Of a DNA stretch of 64,000 nt, positions 1 through 10,261 are shown piece after piece (the stretch's first letter is position 1; the number at the start of each line of letters is the position of its first letter). The position numbers were made by a program, and so were the translations under genes. A model generated the notes under the pieces. The model saw only the letters and a program-made list of their open reading frames with translations, did not search any database and was not told the DNA's origin. This DNA is from Wujia chipingensis (GTDB taxonomy: Bacteria; Bacillota; Clostridia; Lachnospirales; Lachnospiraceae): the NCBI RefSeq assembly GCF_014337155.1, contig NZ_CP060632.1, positions 2,487,001 to 2,551,000 on the forward strand, in the 5' to 3' direction.

Positions 1-134
1 TGCAAGGCAAAGAAATAATTCTAAACTTTCTGTGAACCACAGATTTTCATTTGCTTTTTATTATTGCATGTATTAGAATAGTCTTTATATAATCGTGGTA
101 AAATATAGATAATTATGGAAAAGGAGATTCAGAC

Positions 135-488
135 ATGGGTAAGTTTTTTAAAGGTGTCGTAAAATTTTCAGTTGCCGCAGCCGCAGTTGGTGGTCTGTGC
201 TATGCATTCAAGGACAAGATCAGAGAATCTAAGGTATATCAGGATAACAACGTTGATGAAAAGATCAACAAAGTAAAGACAACAATCAAGGACAAAATGC
301 CAAAGATCTTTGATAACGAGGATGATATCGAAGAGGATGATCTGTTTGCAGATGATCTCGATCTTGAGATGGAAGATGCAAACCGTGATTACGTGACGAT
401 CAATCCAGATGATTCCGAGAAGTCAGAGGAAGCAGCTGCTGAGGAGCCTGTAGAAGAAGCAAAGGCTGAAGATGCTGACGCGGAGTAA
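135..488 (+). CDS. Small acidic membrane-anchored protein, unknown function
   Basis: A 117-residue protein of unrecognised family. Residues 1-8 are basic, followed by one short hydrophobic stretch rich in Ala/Val/Gly (about 9-25) that could be a signal or membrane anchor. The middle is lysine-rich and mixed in charge. From about residue 55 the chain is extremely acidic (Asp/Glu runs) and ends in Ala/Glu-rich low complexity. The start is set by an AAGGAG site 9 bases before the ATG. It stands alone on the plus strand and is closed by a strong hairpin terminator. Real by coding style; function unknown. Confidence 0.75.
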   Translation: MGKFFKGVVKFSVAAAAVGGLCYAFKDKIRESKVYQDNNVDEKINKVKTTIKDKMPKIFDNEDDIEEDDLFADDLDLEMEDANRDYVTINPDDSEKSEEAAAEEPVEEAKAEDADAE

Positions 489-507
489 TTGCTGAGAATC
501 CGGGAAA

Positions 508-552
508 TAAAAAGTTCGATGAGACGATTCATGTTTCATCGAACTTTTTATT
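508..552. terminator. Bidirectional intrinsic terminator
   Basis: A perfect stem (AAAAAGTTCGATGA with TCATCGAACTTTTT) is flanked by A and T runs. It can end the upstream plus-strand gene and also transcripts leaving aroA on the minus strand. Confidence 0.85.
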
Positions 553-627
553 TTGGTTGCAAAGCGTAAATCCATGTTATGTATTGGCTTTGCACACTTG
601 ATCTATCTGTCTATTTTGCTGTCCGGT

Positions 628-1908
628 CTACAGTTTCACCAGCTTGCGCATGTCTTCATAAAATCCCGGGTACGAAATATCCACGCATTCAGCGCCGGTG
701 ATTTCTGTCTCGCCCTCTGCATTCATTGCAGCAACCGCAAAGCTCATCGCAACCCGGTGATCCAAATGGCTGTCGATCACTGCGCCGTGAAGCGGTCTGC
801 CACCGCGGATGATCATACCATCTTCGGTCGCCTCGATATCTGCGCCCATCTTCTTCAGATTATCTACCATCACATCAATCCGGTTGGATTCTTTTACCTT
901 CAATTCTGCCGCATCTTTGATGATTGTCTCACCATCTGCAAAGCAGGCAAGAATCGCAATCGCCGGGATCTCGTCAATCAGAGTTGGAATCACTTCTCCG
1001 CCAACAACACAGCCTTTCAGATCCGAGGTGCGAACTGTCACATCAGCAGTCGGCTCTCCGATCTCGCCAGATGTCTTCTCAACTGTCACATCCGCTCCCA
1101 TATCCGAAAGCACACGCAGGATACCATCTCGTGTCGGATTGATGCCTACATTTTTCACCGTTACACAGCTGTTCGGTGTAATCGCAGCCGCTACCAGAAA
1201 ATATGTTGCCGAAGAAATGTCACCAGGCACAATTACTTTCTTTGCATACAGCTCGTCTGCTGGTTTTACATACACGCTCTTTCCTTCTGTACGGATATCC
1301 ACGCCGAATTCTTCAAACATCAGCTCCGTATGGTTCCGACTTACTTCTGGTTCTGTCACAGATGTCTCGCCATCCGCATAAAGTCCTGCAAGCAGAATCG
1401 CTGATTTGACCTGTGCCGAAGCCACCGGCGAATCATAATGTATGCCATGCAAATTCGTTCCATGAATCTCAAGTGGTGTACAGTCATTTCCGCGTAAGCT
1501 CCGAATATCTGCACCCATCTGGGAAAGCGGCGTGATAATCCGCTTCATCGGACGTTTCTGAATCGACGCATCGCCATTGACCGTTGATACAAATGGCTGT
1601 GCCGCAAGGATTCCCGACATCAGACGTGTTGTCGTTCCGCTGTTTCCAACATCCAGAATCGAATCCGGTGCTTTCAAGCCTCTCAGGCCACGACCATGTA
1701 CCAATACTTTGTCTCCGTTATTCTCGATCTCGACACCCATCTTACGAAAGCAGGCAATCGACGACAGGCAGTCAGCCCCTTGCAGGAATCCCTCTACCTC
1801 CGTGTTGCCCTTCGCAATCGAGCCAAGCATAATACTTCTGTGGGAAATGGACTTGTCTCCTGGTACTGTCACTTCGCCGGAGAGTCCATGAACTCTTGAT
1901 AATTTCAT
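628..1908 (-). CDS. aroA: 3-phosphoshikimate 1-carboxyvinyltransferase (EPSP synthase)
   Basis: Transfers the enolpyruvyl group of PEP to shikimate-3-phosphate, the sixth step of the shikimate pathway to aromatic amino acids; cytosolic. The 426-residue length is normal. Visible family motifs are GDKSISHR near residue 17, GNSGTTTRLM near 88, RPMKRIITPL near 118, ESNRIDVM near 340 and DHRVAMSFA near 385. The ATG is preceded by an AGAGAG-type ribosome site. No other shikimate gene lies next to it in this window, so it appears detached from an aro cluster here. Confidence 0.97.
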   Translation of the reverse strand: MKLSRVHGLSGEVTVPGDKSISHRSIMLGSIAKGNTEVEGFLQGADCLSSIACFRKMGVEIENNGDKVLVHGRGLRGLKAPDSILDVGNSGTTTRLMSGILAAQPFVSTVNGDASIQKRPMKRIITPLSQMGADIRSLRGNDCTPLEIHGTNLHGIHYDSPVASAQVKSAILLAGLYADGETSVTEPEVSRNHTELMFEEFGVDIRTEGKSVYVKPADELYAKKVIVPGDISSATYFLVAAAITPNSCVTVKNVGINPTRDGILRVLSDMGADVTVEKTSGEIGEPTADVTVRTSDLKGCVVGGEVIPTLIDEIPAIAILACFADGETIIKDAAELKVKESNRIDVMVDNLKKMGADIEATEDGMIIRGGRPLHGAVIDSHLDHRVAMSFAVAAMNAEGETEITGAECVDISYPGFYEDMRKLVKL

Positions 1909-2162
1909 AATTTTCTCTCTTTCTGTATGTCTAATATTATGTAATACGCATATTTAAGTCTTTTCAAATCCTGCATCCGTACACAGTTTTTGTTTCCATT
2001 TTCAAGTCTGAACGTCTCGCCATAAAAATCTACATCATTATAACACGGCTCATTTCCAGCAACAACCGATTTATGGATTGTTTTACACACATCCGCGGAT
2101 TGTTTGCATATTATTTTACGTGTTATTTTGCCTCGATGCACATATAGGAAGCCTGATTACAA

Positions 2163-3191
2163 TCACGGATTACATTTCTTACACGGGGTATATCCCATGT
2201 CCTCTAACTCCTCCACCGTTCCCTCATAGATCTGCTTGTTTTTCTCCTTCATCTGGCTGACACTCGAACAAGTCGGACGATGAATCTTCTTCGTGTTTGT
2301 GTTCAAAATATAGGTCTGTGCCGTTTCATTTTTATTGTCCCCCATTAGTTCTGAATTCGGTGTTTGTTCCTGTATTTCAGATTCCCAGCTTGTTCCATCC
2401 GCATAGTTGATCCCAATTCCCGGCTGTACATTATAGCAGTACACATGAAAACAAATTCCAGCTCCCTCATCCTCGACAGACCATCCTTCCATCTCCACGC
2501 CGGAAGCAACCAGATTATCCCCTTCAAAAATCGGTGTCACCCGGTACAGCACATGATTTCCAGTCTCATTTACATATGCATCTACCTTTTCCTCAAATGG
2601 AAGCATCCCATCCACATTCAGGTATCTTGTCCCGGTAATCAGGTTCTTCTCATTTGCATTTTCACCGGCAAGACAGTACGCAATCAGATGGCAGCGATTG
2701 TAGAGATAATTCCCGTCGATCAGATCATTATACTTCACCGTGTGCCAGCCGCTTGGACGAACATTTCCGATTGTGCCCCGTTCTTCCGTCGGCTGTAATT
2801 CCGGGCAGATATTCGCATACGCCTGCCCGCAGCGTCCAAGCGAATCCAGATCACTATATCGTTCAAACGCTTCCGTACTCTTCTTTTCTTCCTCTGTAAA
2901 ATCCGGCATATTATTCTCAAGCTGGATATACGACGTTCCGTCGTAAGCCGGAATGTCAGCAAGCGAAACTGGAGTTCCCGTCTGGATTGCACGCGGAAGC
3001 CCATTCTCCGATTGTGCATCTGGCTGCGAGTCTTTATCTCGCGTGTCAGGATTCTCCGTTATATCCTGCGCTTCTATGGCAGCCGTGGTCGAATCATCCG
3101 CGGCGGGTTGCCCGGCTACACATCCCGCGAACGAAAGCGCGATGAGCAAACTAGCTACCATATATTTCAGCGTTATTATAATCTTTTTCAC
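2163..3191 (-). CDS. Secreted lipoprotein DNA/RNA non-specific endonuclease
   Basis: A 342-residue lipoprotein. The N-terminus is a signal peptide with lipobox LSFAGC (Cys about residue 23), followed by a disordered Thr/Asp-rich linker. The central part fits the DNA/RNA non-specific endonuclease family (NS_2 type): NRCHLIAYCLAGEN carries the catalytic His, followed by the metal-binding Asn region NLITGTRYLN. The last 50 residues form a small Cys/His module (IHRPTCSS ... CKKCNP) like those appended to other secreted Gram-positive nucleases. Likely role: degrading extracellular nucleic acid at the cell surface for nucleotide scavenging. Substrate range is inferred from family only. Confidence 0.85.
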   Translation of the reverse strand: MKKIIITLKYMVASLLIALSFAGCVAGQPAADDSTTAAIEAQDITENPDTRDKDSQPDAQSENGLPRAIQTGTPVSLADIPAYDGTSYIQLENNMPDFTEEEKKSTEAFERYSDLDSLGRCGQAYANICPELQPTEERGTIGNVRPSGWHTVKYNDLIDGNYLYNRCHLIAYCLAGENANEKNLITGTRYLNVDGMLPFEEKVDAYVNETGNHVLYRVTPIFEGDNLVASGVEMEGWSVEDEGAGICFHVYCYNVQPGIGINYADGTSWESEIQEQTPNSELMGDNKNETAQTYILNTNTKKIHRPTCSSVSQMKEKNKQIYEGTVEELEDMGYTPCKKCNP

Positions 3192-3355
3192 TGCTTGTTT
3201 CTCTCCATATTCACTGCATGTTCTTATCCATGTTCATTGCATGTTCTTCACTAATCTGTTTTATCTTATGTTGCATATATAATACTACATCCATTATACG
3301 TTCCTTATTCCATATGCACAAGCTATACTTGGGCTTTTCCTGCTCTCTGCTGCTC

Positions 3356-3378
3356 CCCACGCCCACCGCGTGGGTTTT
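3356..3378 (+). terminator. Hairpin plus T-tract in the leader of the M18 aminopeptidase
   Basis: CCCACGC (3356-3362) pairs with GCGTGGG (3368-3374) and is followed by TTTTCTTCC. It reads as an intrinsic terminator on the plus strand, but no plus-strand gene lies upstream. It could therefore be an attenuator in the aminopeptidase leader. The rest of the 311-base gap between the flanking genes is AT-rich and shows nothing else clear. Confidence 0.45.
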
Positions 3379-3502
3379 CTTCCCAGAAATTTCCTCTCTA
3401 CGCCCATTTCGCCAACAAAAGTTTCCTCCCAGCCTTGCAATCTCACTAGGAACTCTCTATACTACATAAATGAACCACACGATTTCGAAAGGAGATCATC
3501 AC

Positions 3503-4750
3503 ATGAAAACTTTATTGCGTTTCTTACAGAACGGCAAAACCCAATTCCATGTTGCCGCCCTTGCTAAAGAATATTTAGATGCGCATAACTTCACACAGAT
3601 ATCCGACCGGGAAAATCTCACCGAGCTCGCCGCTGGCAGATACTACCTTGCCCCATTTTCTTCGATCGTGATTCCGTTCGTCAAAGGCGCACAGAGCACA
3701 CAGGTGCGCATCGCCTGCGCCCATACGGATTTCCCGATGCTCAAGGTAAAGCCGAACCCGGAATTAAAAAAGCTGGGATATCTGCAAATAAACGTGGAAC
3801 CATACGGTGGACTTATCAAGGAAACATGGTTTGACCGTCCGCTCGGACTCGCAGGAAAAGTTATCCTCAAGGGCGACACAAGCTTCCACCCGGAAGTCCG
3901 TCTATTCGATTCCCAAAAACCGGTTGCTATCATCCCGAACCTTGCTCCGCATCTGAAACGTGGCGGCAAAGAAGGAGAACTGGATGTACAGAAGGAACTG
4001 ATTCCGATTGTAGATATGGTCGCGCCCGCAGCAGATTCCCATTTTCTGCTTTCTTATGTGGCAGAAAAACTAAACATCTCTCCAGATGATATTTTAGACT
4101 TCGATCTGTACCTGTACATCTGCGATGCACCAACGACCGTCGGTATGAATGATGCATTTGTGACAAGTCCACGTATCGACAATATCTCTTCGGTCTGTGC
4201 CATCCTAGAAGGACTGGCAAGCGCAGAGCCTTCCGATACACTTTGCATCGGCGCACTTTTTGATAATGAAGAAATCGGAAGCCGCTCCAAGCAGGGAGCT
4301 GACAGCACATTACTCTCCGATATCATAAAACGCCTGGCTGCAAGCAGCCAGCTTTCACTGATTGAAGATGGATTTTATCTGTCCGTGGACGTCGCACATG
4401 CCACACATCCAAATTACAGCGAGAAATCCGACATTACCAATACAGTTCTGCTCGGAAACGGTGCTGTCCTGAAATCAAGTGCCAGTCAACGTTATGTATG
4501 TGACAGTGAATCTGGTGCCTGCATCATTGACCTGTGCAACACAAATGGAATTGCCCTGCAGCGCACCGTCAACCGTTCCGGCATGCCGGGCGGGCAGACT
4601 CTTGGTCCGATCGTATCCTCCTACCTGCCAATGCGCGCGTGCGATATCGGTATTCCGGTTCTTGCCATGCACTCTGCGAGCGAGCTGATGCACAAGGATG
4701 ACTACACCGCTTTAGCTGATCTGATCACTGCATTTTTCACGTCACCATAG
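3503..4750 (+). CDS. M18 family aminopeptidase
   Basis: A zinc metallopeptidase of the aspartyl-aminopeptidase family (M18, ApeB/DAP2 type) that removes N-terminal residues, mostly acidic ones in the family, from cytosolic peptides. The start is moved inside the longest ORF to ATG 3503 because AAAGGAG sits 8 bases before it, giving 415 residues. Metal and catalytic motifs are in order: CAHTDFP (His ligand), FDNEEIGS (Glu/Glu pair), DVAHATHP (His/Asp) and GMPGGQTLGP near the C-terminus. It is monocistronic, with a terminator directly after the stop. Confidence 0.93.
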   Translation: MKTLLRFLQNGKTQFHVAALAKEYLDAHNFTQISDRENLTELAAGRYYLAPFSSIVIPFVKGAQSTQVRIACAHTDFPMLKVKPNPELKKLGYLQINVEPYGGLIKETWFDRPLGLAGKVILKGDTSFHPEVRLFDSQKPVAIIPNLAPHLKRGGKEGELDVQKELIPIVDMVAPAADSHFLLSYVAEKLNISPDDILDFDLYLYICDAPTTVGMNDAFVTSPRIDNISSVCAILEGLASAEPSDTLCIGALFDNEEIGSRSKQGADSTLLSDIIKRLAASSQLSLIEDGFYLSVDVAHATHPNYSEKSDITNTVLLGNGAVLKSSASQRYVCDSESGACIIDLCNTNGIALQRTVNRSGMPGGQTLGPIVSSYLPMRACDIGIPVLAMHSASELMHKDDYTALADLITAFFTSP

Positions 4751-4752
4751 CA

Positions 4753-4784
4753 AAAAAGGCTGCCACATCTGGCAGCCTTTTCAT
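4753..4784. terminator. Bidirectional intrinsic terminator
   Basis: AAAAGGCTGCC and GGCAGCCTTTT form an 11-base perfect stem around a 6-base loop, between two convergent genes. Confidence 0.85.
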
Positions 4785-4812
4785 TTCCAATCAATCTGTT
4801 TTTACTTTCAAT

Positions 4813-6654
4813 CTAGTATTTATAGATCAACCGTTTCATCCAATCTTCAATGATGGAATCATTTGCGTTGGATATAACTTCCTTTGTATTGGCAGGATCG
4901 TCCGTGATGATTCCGTCCACATCCAGTAGCAACAGATCCTTGATGTCCGACTCATTGTTTACCGTCCATGCGTAAATCTTCTTTCCCTTTGCGTGAATCC
5001 GACTTACCATGTTGTTACTAATATACGTATGTTTGATGCTGAATCCATCGATTCCCTGCATGCCTGCGAAATCGCCAAATGCCATCGTCATGATATAGAG
5101 CGTTGAGATATCCGGATCCAGTTCCTTTGCCTCGCGTAACGCCGCGACACTCTGTGAGCCAAGCATGCACTGATTCACAAAATCATATTCATGCAACAGA
5201 TCCACAATGCCCTGCACATAATTCTGATCAGTATCTGCCGGTTTTAACTCAATATTCAAGAATACATCATTTTCCTTGGCAAAAATCAGCACTTCCTCCA
5301 ACGTCGGAATCCGCGTGCCATCATACGACCGGTCATAGGAGCTTCCGACATCCAGCTTGCTGATATAATCATAATCCACTTCACCGACCTTACGCTTGAC
5401 ATTCGCGGTCCGGTTCAGACTTTCATCATGCATGATTACATACACGCCATCCGCCGTCTGTCGTACATCCAACTCAATAATATCCGCACCTGCTTCCACT
5501 GCCTTTTCAAATGCAGGCATTGTATTCTCCGGTGCATTTCCGGCATCCCCGCGATGCGCTGTCACCGATGCATTCGTCGGATATGCAATACGAAAGGACA
5601 TGTAATTGTTGGTTGACAGATACACATAACAGCCATTCAGTATCAGACCGAACGCAACAATAGAAGCCAAAAATGTACGCTGCTTCTTCCGTGAACGGCT
5701 CAGAAGAATCTTCTCCTCCCGCTCCTGAATCTTATTTACATGGAGTTTCTTGAACTCCTCATAATCCATATCGCCTTCACGTTCATAGAAATGTGCGCAG
5801 ATATATGCATGAATCAGCGGCGTTGCAACTATGACAATCAACACATAAAGAATCACCGTCGCGACACGGAAGATTGTATCAATCACTGTCACAACCGTTT
5901 TGTTCGGAATCAGGTTAAGTACAACCTTCGAGATTCCCGCTGCAAATGCACCTTCCAGCAGCACCGCAATGACGGCAATCGCCAGATTTAATGAAATGAC
6001 ACCGATCATCATAAGTAATACATGCCGTTTCATCGCCTGTTTACTCATACGGCGTGCCTGCTTATAATTGACCTTATACAGGACAAAATAGTTGAGCGTA
6101 AAAATTTCTTTGAAGAAGGTCAGACAGAGCACAAGGTAGATGGCAAGCCCCCCCATCACTCCGAACTTATAATTCTTCAGAAAATGTGTCAAAAATTCCG
6201 GCAGCTTCAAGCCGAGCAACGTGCCTGACAATGTCAGCGAATATGTGAATGGCAGAACAAACAATACATAACCAAGTGTAAGCAGATTCTTCGGTGTCAG
6301 ACTCCGGCAGGCATTTCCGATTCCATGCAGCAAAATATCCATCGGATTCAGCTTCTCGCGCCGCACCGACGCTTCCATACTGTAAATAATTCCCGACAGA
6401 TTAATCAGTAGGAAAAATGCGATCAGAATCAAAATCAGCAGGAATGCCACATAGGTAATCGGCGACCGCATATACCGGTAGATCGTTCCGGATGACAGAT
6501 ACGAAACGCCTGCGATATCCATTGACACATTCAGCAGTCCATACATTGCCGGTGTCAGAATTGCCAATGACAATACCCGGTAAACTATCTCAAAAAAAGC
6601 AATGGAGGAAAAGTTATACCGTAGCATCTTCACTGCCTGCTTCAAACGACTCAT
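4813..6654 (-). CDS. Membrane glycerophosphodiester phosphodiesterase
   Basis: About 613 residues in two parts. The first ~330 residues are polytopic membrane sequence (about seven hydrophobic segments) of the type attached to membrane GDPDs. The second part, from about residue 370, is a GDPD catalytic domain: AHRGDAGNAPENT (His/Arg/Glu), IELDVRQT (Glu/Asp metal ligands), HDESLNRT (catalytic His), LNIELKP. It should hydrolyse glycerophosphodiesters to glycerol-3-phosphate and an alcohol outside the membrane, possibly on lipid or teichoic-acid-derived substrates. The start is placed at 6654 because GGAGG lies 8 bases upstream; the in-frame ATG upstream overlaps that ribosome site. Confidence 0.9.
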   Translation of the reverse strand: MSRLKQAVKMLRYNFSSIAFFEIVYRVLSLAILTPAMYGLLNVSMDIAGVSYLSSGTIYRYMRSPITYVAFLLILILIAFFLLINLSGIIYSMEASVRREKLNPMDILLHGIGNACRSLTPKNLLTLGYVLFVLPFTYSLTLSGTLLGLKLPEFLTHFLKNYKFGVMGGLAIYLVLCLTFFKEIFTLNYFVLYKVNYKQARRMSKQAMKRHVLLMMIGVISLNLAIAVIAVLLEGAFAAGISKVVLNLIPNKTVVTVIDTIFRVATVILYVLIVIVATPLIHAYICAHFYEREGDMDYEEFKKLHVNKIQEREEKILLSRSRKKQRTFLASIVAFGLILNGCYVYLSTNNYMSFRIAYPTNASVTAHRGDAGNAPENTMPAFEKAVEAGADIIELDVRQTADGVYVIMHDESLNRTANVKRKVGEVDYDYISKLDVGSSYDRSYDGTRIPTLEEVLIFAKENDVFLNIELKPADTDQNYVQGIVDLLHEYDFVNQCMLGSQSVAALREAKELDPDISTLYIMTMAFGDFAGMQGIDGFSIKHTYISNNMVSRIHAKGKKIYAWTVNNESDIKDLLLLDVDGIITDDPANTKEVISNANDSIIEDWMKRLIYKY

Positions 6655-6743
6655 AACTTTTTCCTCCATTTCTTTGTTAATCTTTATACGATTATACCAT
6701 CATATATCGTATTCTATTTTCTTATCAACGCCATTCTCCAATT

Positions 6744-7778
6744 TTATAAAATCAACATAGCATCTCCAAATGAGAAGAATCTGTACTTCTCCTCAACCGC
6801 AATCTTATATGCTTCAAGAATCTTCTCGCGGTCATACAATGCAGAAACCAGCATCAACAATGTGGATTCCGGCAAGTGGAAATTCGTAATCAGGCGGTCA
6901 ACCACCTTGAATTTATATCCCGGATAGATAAAGATATCCGTCCATCCACTGCAGGCACGCACATGTCCGTTCTCATCTGCAACCGTCTCGAGCGTACGCG
7001 TGCTCGTTGTACCAACCGATACGATCTTGCCACCATTTGCCTTCGTCTCATTGATCGTATTGGCAGCTTCCTCATCAATCACATAGAACTCACTATGCAT
7101 ATGATGTTCTAAAATATTCTCCACCTTCACCGGACGGAACGTACCAAGTCCGACATGCAAGGTCACTCTTGCAATCTTGATGCCCTTCTCTTTGATCTGC
7201 GCCAGAAGTTCCTTCGTAAAATGCAAGCCTGCCGTCGGTGCTGCTGCCGAACCGGTATGTGTTGCATAGACCGTCTGATAACGATCCTTGTCCTCCAGAC
7301 GGTGTGTAATATACGGTGGAAGCGGCATCTGTCCAAGCTCATCCAACACTTCCTCAAAAATTCCTTCGTATTCAAAACGGATCAGACGATTGCCCTCTTC
7401 AACAATGTCGATAACCTCGCCGACCAATTTGCCTTCACCAAAGGAAATACGCGCACCTACACGTGCCTTTTTCCCCGGCTTTACCAGCGTCTCCCAGACC
7501 TTATCATCGTGGCGCTTCAACAGCAGCACCTCAATGGATGCCCCTGTATCTTCCTTGACGCCAATCAGTCTGGCTGGAATGACCTTTGTATCATTGATAA
7601 CCAGACAATCACCCGGATTTAAGTATTCGATCACATCCGAGAAATGTCGGTGTTCGATTCCTCCAGTCGCACGGTTCAACACCATAAGCCGGGAATCGCT
7701 TCGCTTCAGGAGCGGATCCTGTGCGATCAGCTCCTGTGGCAATTCATAATTAAAATCACTTAATTTCATTTCGTTCAT
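6744..7778 (-). CDS. queA: S-adenosylmethionine:tRNA ribosyltransferase-isomerase
   Basis: Makes epoxyqueuosine at the wobble base of GUN-anticodon tRNAs by transferring the ribosyl part of SAM to preQ1. About 344 residues from the ATG at 7778, chosen because a GGAG lies 9 bases before it. Family landmarks: [19 protein letters not shown] near the N-terminus, [16 protein letters not shown] in the centre, and [18 protein letters not shown] near the C-terminus. Follows pheT by about 40 bases on the same strand, so it is probably read through from pheST. Confidence 0.96.
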   Translation of the reverse strand: MNEMKLSDFNYELPQELIAQDPLLKRSDSRLMVLNRATGGIEHRHFSDVIEYLNPGDCLVINDTKVIPARLIGVKEDTGASIEVLLLKRHDDKVWETLVKPGKKARVGARISFGEGKLVGEVIDIVEEGNRLIRFEYEGIFEEVLDELGQMPLPPYITHRLEDKDRYQTVYATHTGSAAAPTAGLHFTKELLAQIKEKGIKIARVTLHVGLGTFRPVKVENILEHHMHSEFYVIDEEAANTINETKANGGKIVSVGTTSTRTLETVADENGHVRACSGWTDIFIYPGYKFKVVDRLITNFHLPESTLLMLVSALYDREKILEAYKIAVEEKYRFFSFGDAMLIL

Positions 7779-7819
7779 ATTTATCTGCTCCATAAAATTC
7801 TGCACGCAGAACTATGCTA

Positions 7820-10246
7820 TTATGCACGGATCTCGATGCCCATCTTCGAAAGCTCTGCAAGAAGCTTCTCTACGACTGGATTAACATCCGCATCCGTCAA
7901 AGTCTTTGTCTTGTCACGGAATACGAGAGAGTACGCAACAGACTTCTTACCCGGTGCCACCTGTGCGCCCTCGTAAACGTCGAACAGCTTATAGCTCTCT
8001 AACATCTTGCCTCCACACTTCTTGATGACCTTCTCGATTTCGCCAACAAATACACTCTTATCTACAACCAGTGCCAGATCTCGTGTAACGCTTGGGAACT
8101 TCGCGATACCTTCGTACTTTCTGTCAAATGTCGTAAGCATTGTAACTGTCTGCATATCCAGAACTGCGACATAGACTTCCTTCTTCATGCCATAGTTTTC
8201 AACAACCTCTGGATGAAGCTGTCCGAGATAACCAACCGAAAGCTTGCCTTTCGTGATATTTGCCTGACGTCCCGGATGTAAGAATGGATGCTCAGATGTT
8301 GGCTCGTAGCTTACTTCCTTTGCAAATCCAAGCTTCTCTGTCAGCTCTTCAATCACACCCTTCAGATCGAAGAAATCGCCCTCGCCGAACATACCAAGTG
8401 TCAGCATCATACGCTCATCTGGAAGCTCTGTCAACGGAAGTGCCTTCGGCAGATATACATTTGCAAGCTCATACAGTCTCGCATGTTTATTTCTACGGTT
8501 ATAGTTTGTAGAAAGGGATGTCAGCATACCATTTAACGGAAGCGTTCTCATGATAGAGAAGTCCTCGCCAAGTGGGTTCATGATCTGGATTGCCTTTCTA
8601 TATACGGAATCCTGTGGGATGAGCAGCTTGTCAAATACCTTCGGACTCTCGAACGAATAATGCATAGCTCCAGAGAAACCATCGCCCTCGACAATATTTC
8701 TTACGATATCATTTACACGCTCTGCATAGCTCTTCTTACCTGCAGTGGACTCGCCGTGTGGCAGAGTCGTCGGAATATTTGCATAGCCATAGAAACGTGC
8801 TACTTCCTCTGCAAGATCTGCCATACATTTCAGATCCTGACGGAAAGTAGGGATTGTCAGCATATTTGTCTTCTCGTCATAACGAAGCTCCAGCTTCTTG
8901 AAGATGGAAAGCATAACATCAGAAGAAATGTCTGTTCCGAGCAGCTTGTTCATCTTCTCAGGCTCAAACGGAAGTACAACCTCCTTGACCGGGTTTGGAT
9001 ATACATCCACCATACCGTCCACGACCTTACCACAGCCAAGCTCCTCGATCAACTGGCAGGCACGATTGATTGCCTGTTCTGCCAAGTTTGGATCAAGTCC
9101 CTTCACGAATTTTGCGGCTGCATCTGTCGCAAGACCGATTCGCTTTGTTGTCAGACGGATATTCGTACCGTCGAAGCAGGCTGCCTCGAACAGCAATGTC
9201 TTGATGTCATCCGTAACCATGGAATTTTCGCCACCCATGATACCGGCAATACCGATTTCCTTCTCGCCATCACAGATCATCAGAACATCCTTGTCCATCT
9301 TACGTTCCTGTCCGTCGAGTGTCACAAATGTATCACCGTCATTGGCACGTTTTACAACGATTTTCTTGCCTGCGATCGTATCTAAGTCATACGCGTGCAT
9401 TGGCTGACCGTACTCTTCCATAACATAGTTTGTGATATCAACCAGATTGTTGATGGAACGGATTCCCTGGGAAGCCAGTCTCTCACGCATCCATTTTGGT
9501 GAAGGACCGATCTTCAAATCTGTCACAACTCTGGCTGTGTAACGCGGGCACAGATCCGGCGCCTGTACATCTACCGTAATGTAATCATTCACATCACCGC
9601 CGCTGCCCTGTACTTTGATCTCCGGCTCATGGAATTCCTTGTCAAATGTTGCTGCAGCCTCTCTTGCCATACCGATCATCGAGAAACAATCGACACGGTT
9701 CGATGTGATCTCGTACTCTACAACAGAATCATGCAGACCAAGTGCTGCGATCGCATCGTCGCCCGGCTTTACGCCTGACTCTTCCCCGAAAATGTAAATA
9801 CCATACTCTGGTGCTTCCGGGTACAGATCTCTGGATGAACCAAGCTCTTCGATGGAGCACATCATACCATCACTCTCAATACCACGAAGCTTGCCCTTCT
9901 TGATCTTGATGCCGTCCTCCGGAAGTGGCTCGCCATCATGTCCGCCTGCAACCTTACCACCATCTAAGACAACCGGTACGAGGTCGCCTTCCTTTACATT
10001 GGGGGCACCTGTCACAATCTGGATCGTCCCGGCACCGATATTTACCTGACAGATAATGAGCTTATCTGCATCCGGGTGCTTCTCGATCTTCTCGATCTTA
10101 CCAACTACTATCTTCTCTAAGTTCTTATCTTTTTTCTCGTATCCTTCTACATGGGAACCGGACAGTGTCATCGCATCTACGAAATCCTGTACGTCCACGT
10201 CTAAATCAGGAACATATACTTTTAACCATGAAATCGGTGTATTCAT
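7820..10246 (-). CDS. pheT: Phenylalanyl-tRNA synthetase beta subunit
   Basis: Beta subunit of the alpha2-beta2 enzyme that charges tRNA-Phe. The 808 residues have the usual order: a tRNA-binding (OB) domain in the first ~150 residues, B3/B4 editing region, B5 domain, catalytic-like core and a C-terminal FDX-ACB anticodon-binding domain (FPSVTRDLALVVD ... GKKSVAYSLVFRDKTKTLTD). Directly downstream of pheS with a 15-base gap and its own GGAGG site, so cotranscribed and controlled by the T-box. Confidence 0.98.
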   Translation of the reverse strand: MNTPISWLKVYVPDLDVDVQDFVDAMTLSGSHVEGYEKKDKNLEKIVVGKIEKIEKHPDADKLIICQVNIGAGTIQIVTGAPNVKEGDLVPVVLDGGKVAGGHDGEPLPEDGIKIKKGKLRGIESDGMMCSIEELGSSRDLYPEAPEYGIYIFGEESGVKPGDDAIAALGLHDSVVEYEITSNRVDCFSMIGMAREAAATFDKEFHEPEIKVQGSGGDVNDYITVDVQAPDLCPRYTARVVTDLKIGPSPKWMRERLASQGIRSINNLVDITNYVMEEYGQPMHAYDLDTIAGKKIVVKRANDGDTFVTLDGQERKMDKDVLMICDGEKEIGIAGIMGGENSMVTDDIKTLLFEAACFDGTNIRLTTKRIGLATDAAAKFVKGLDPNLAEQAINRACQLIEELGCGKVVDGMVDVYPNPVKEVVLPFEPEKMNKLLGTDISSDVMLSIFKKLELRYDEKTNMLTIPTFRQDLKCMADLAEEVARFYGYANIPTTLPHGESTAGKKSYAERVNDIVRNIVEGDGFSGAMHYSFESPKVFDKLLIPQDSVYRKAIQIMNPLGEDFSIMRTLPLNGMLTSLSTNYNRRNKHARLYELANVYLPKALPLTELPDERMMLTLGMFGEGDFFDLKGVIEELTEKLGFAKEVSYEPTSEHPFLHPGRQANITKGKLSVGYLGQLHPEVVENYGMKKEVYVAVLDMQTVTMLTTFDRKYEGIAKFPSVTRDLALVVDKSVFVGEIEKVIKKCGGKMLESYKLFDVYEGAQVAPGKKSVAYSLVFRDKTKTLTDADVNPVVEKLLAELSKMGIEIRA

Positions 10247-10261
10247 CTTCTTACCTCCATC

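Noticed and set aside
553..1404. Long plus-strand frame (283 codons) opposite aroA
   Set aside because: It is antisense to an unmistakable aroA, has no ribosome site and a composition (His/Cys/Arg/Ile rich) typical of a reverse-strand shadow.
1905..2141. 78-codon minus-strand frame just upstream of aroA
   Set aside because: GTG start without a ribosome site, no recognisable domain; it overlaps the aroA start. Could be real but unsupported; the gap otherwise looks like an ordinary promoter region.
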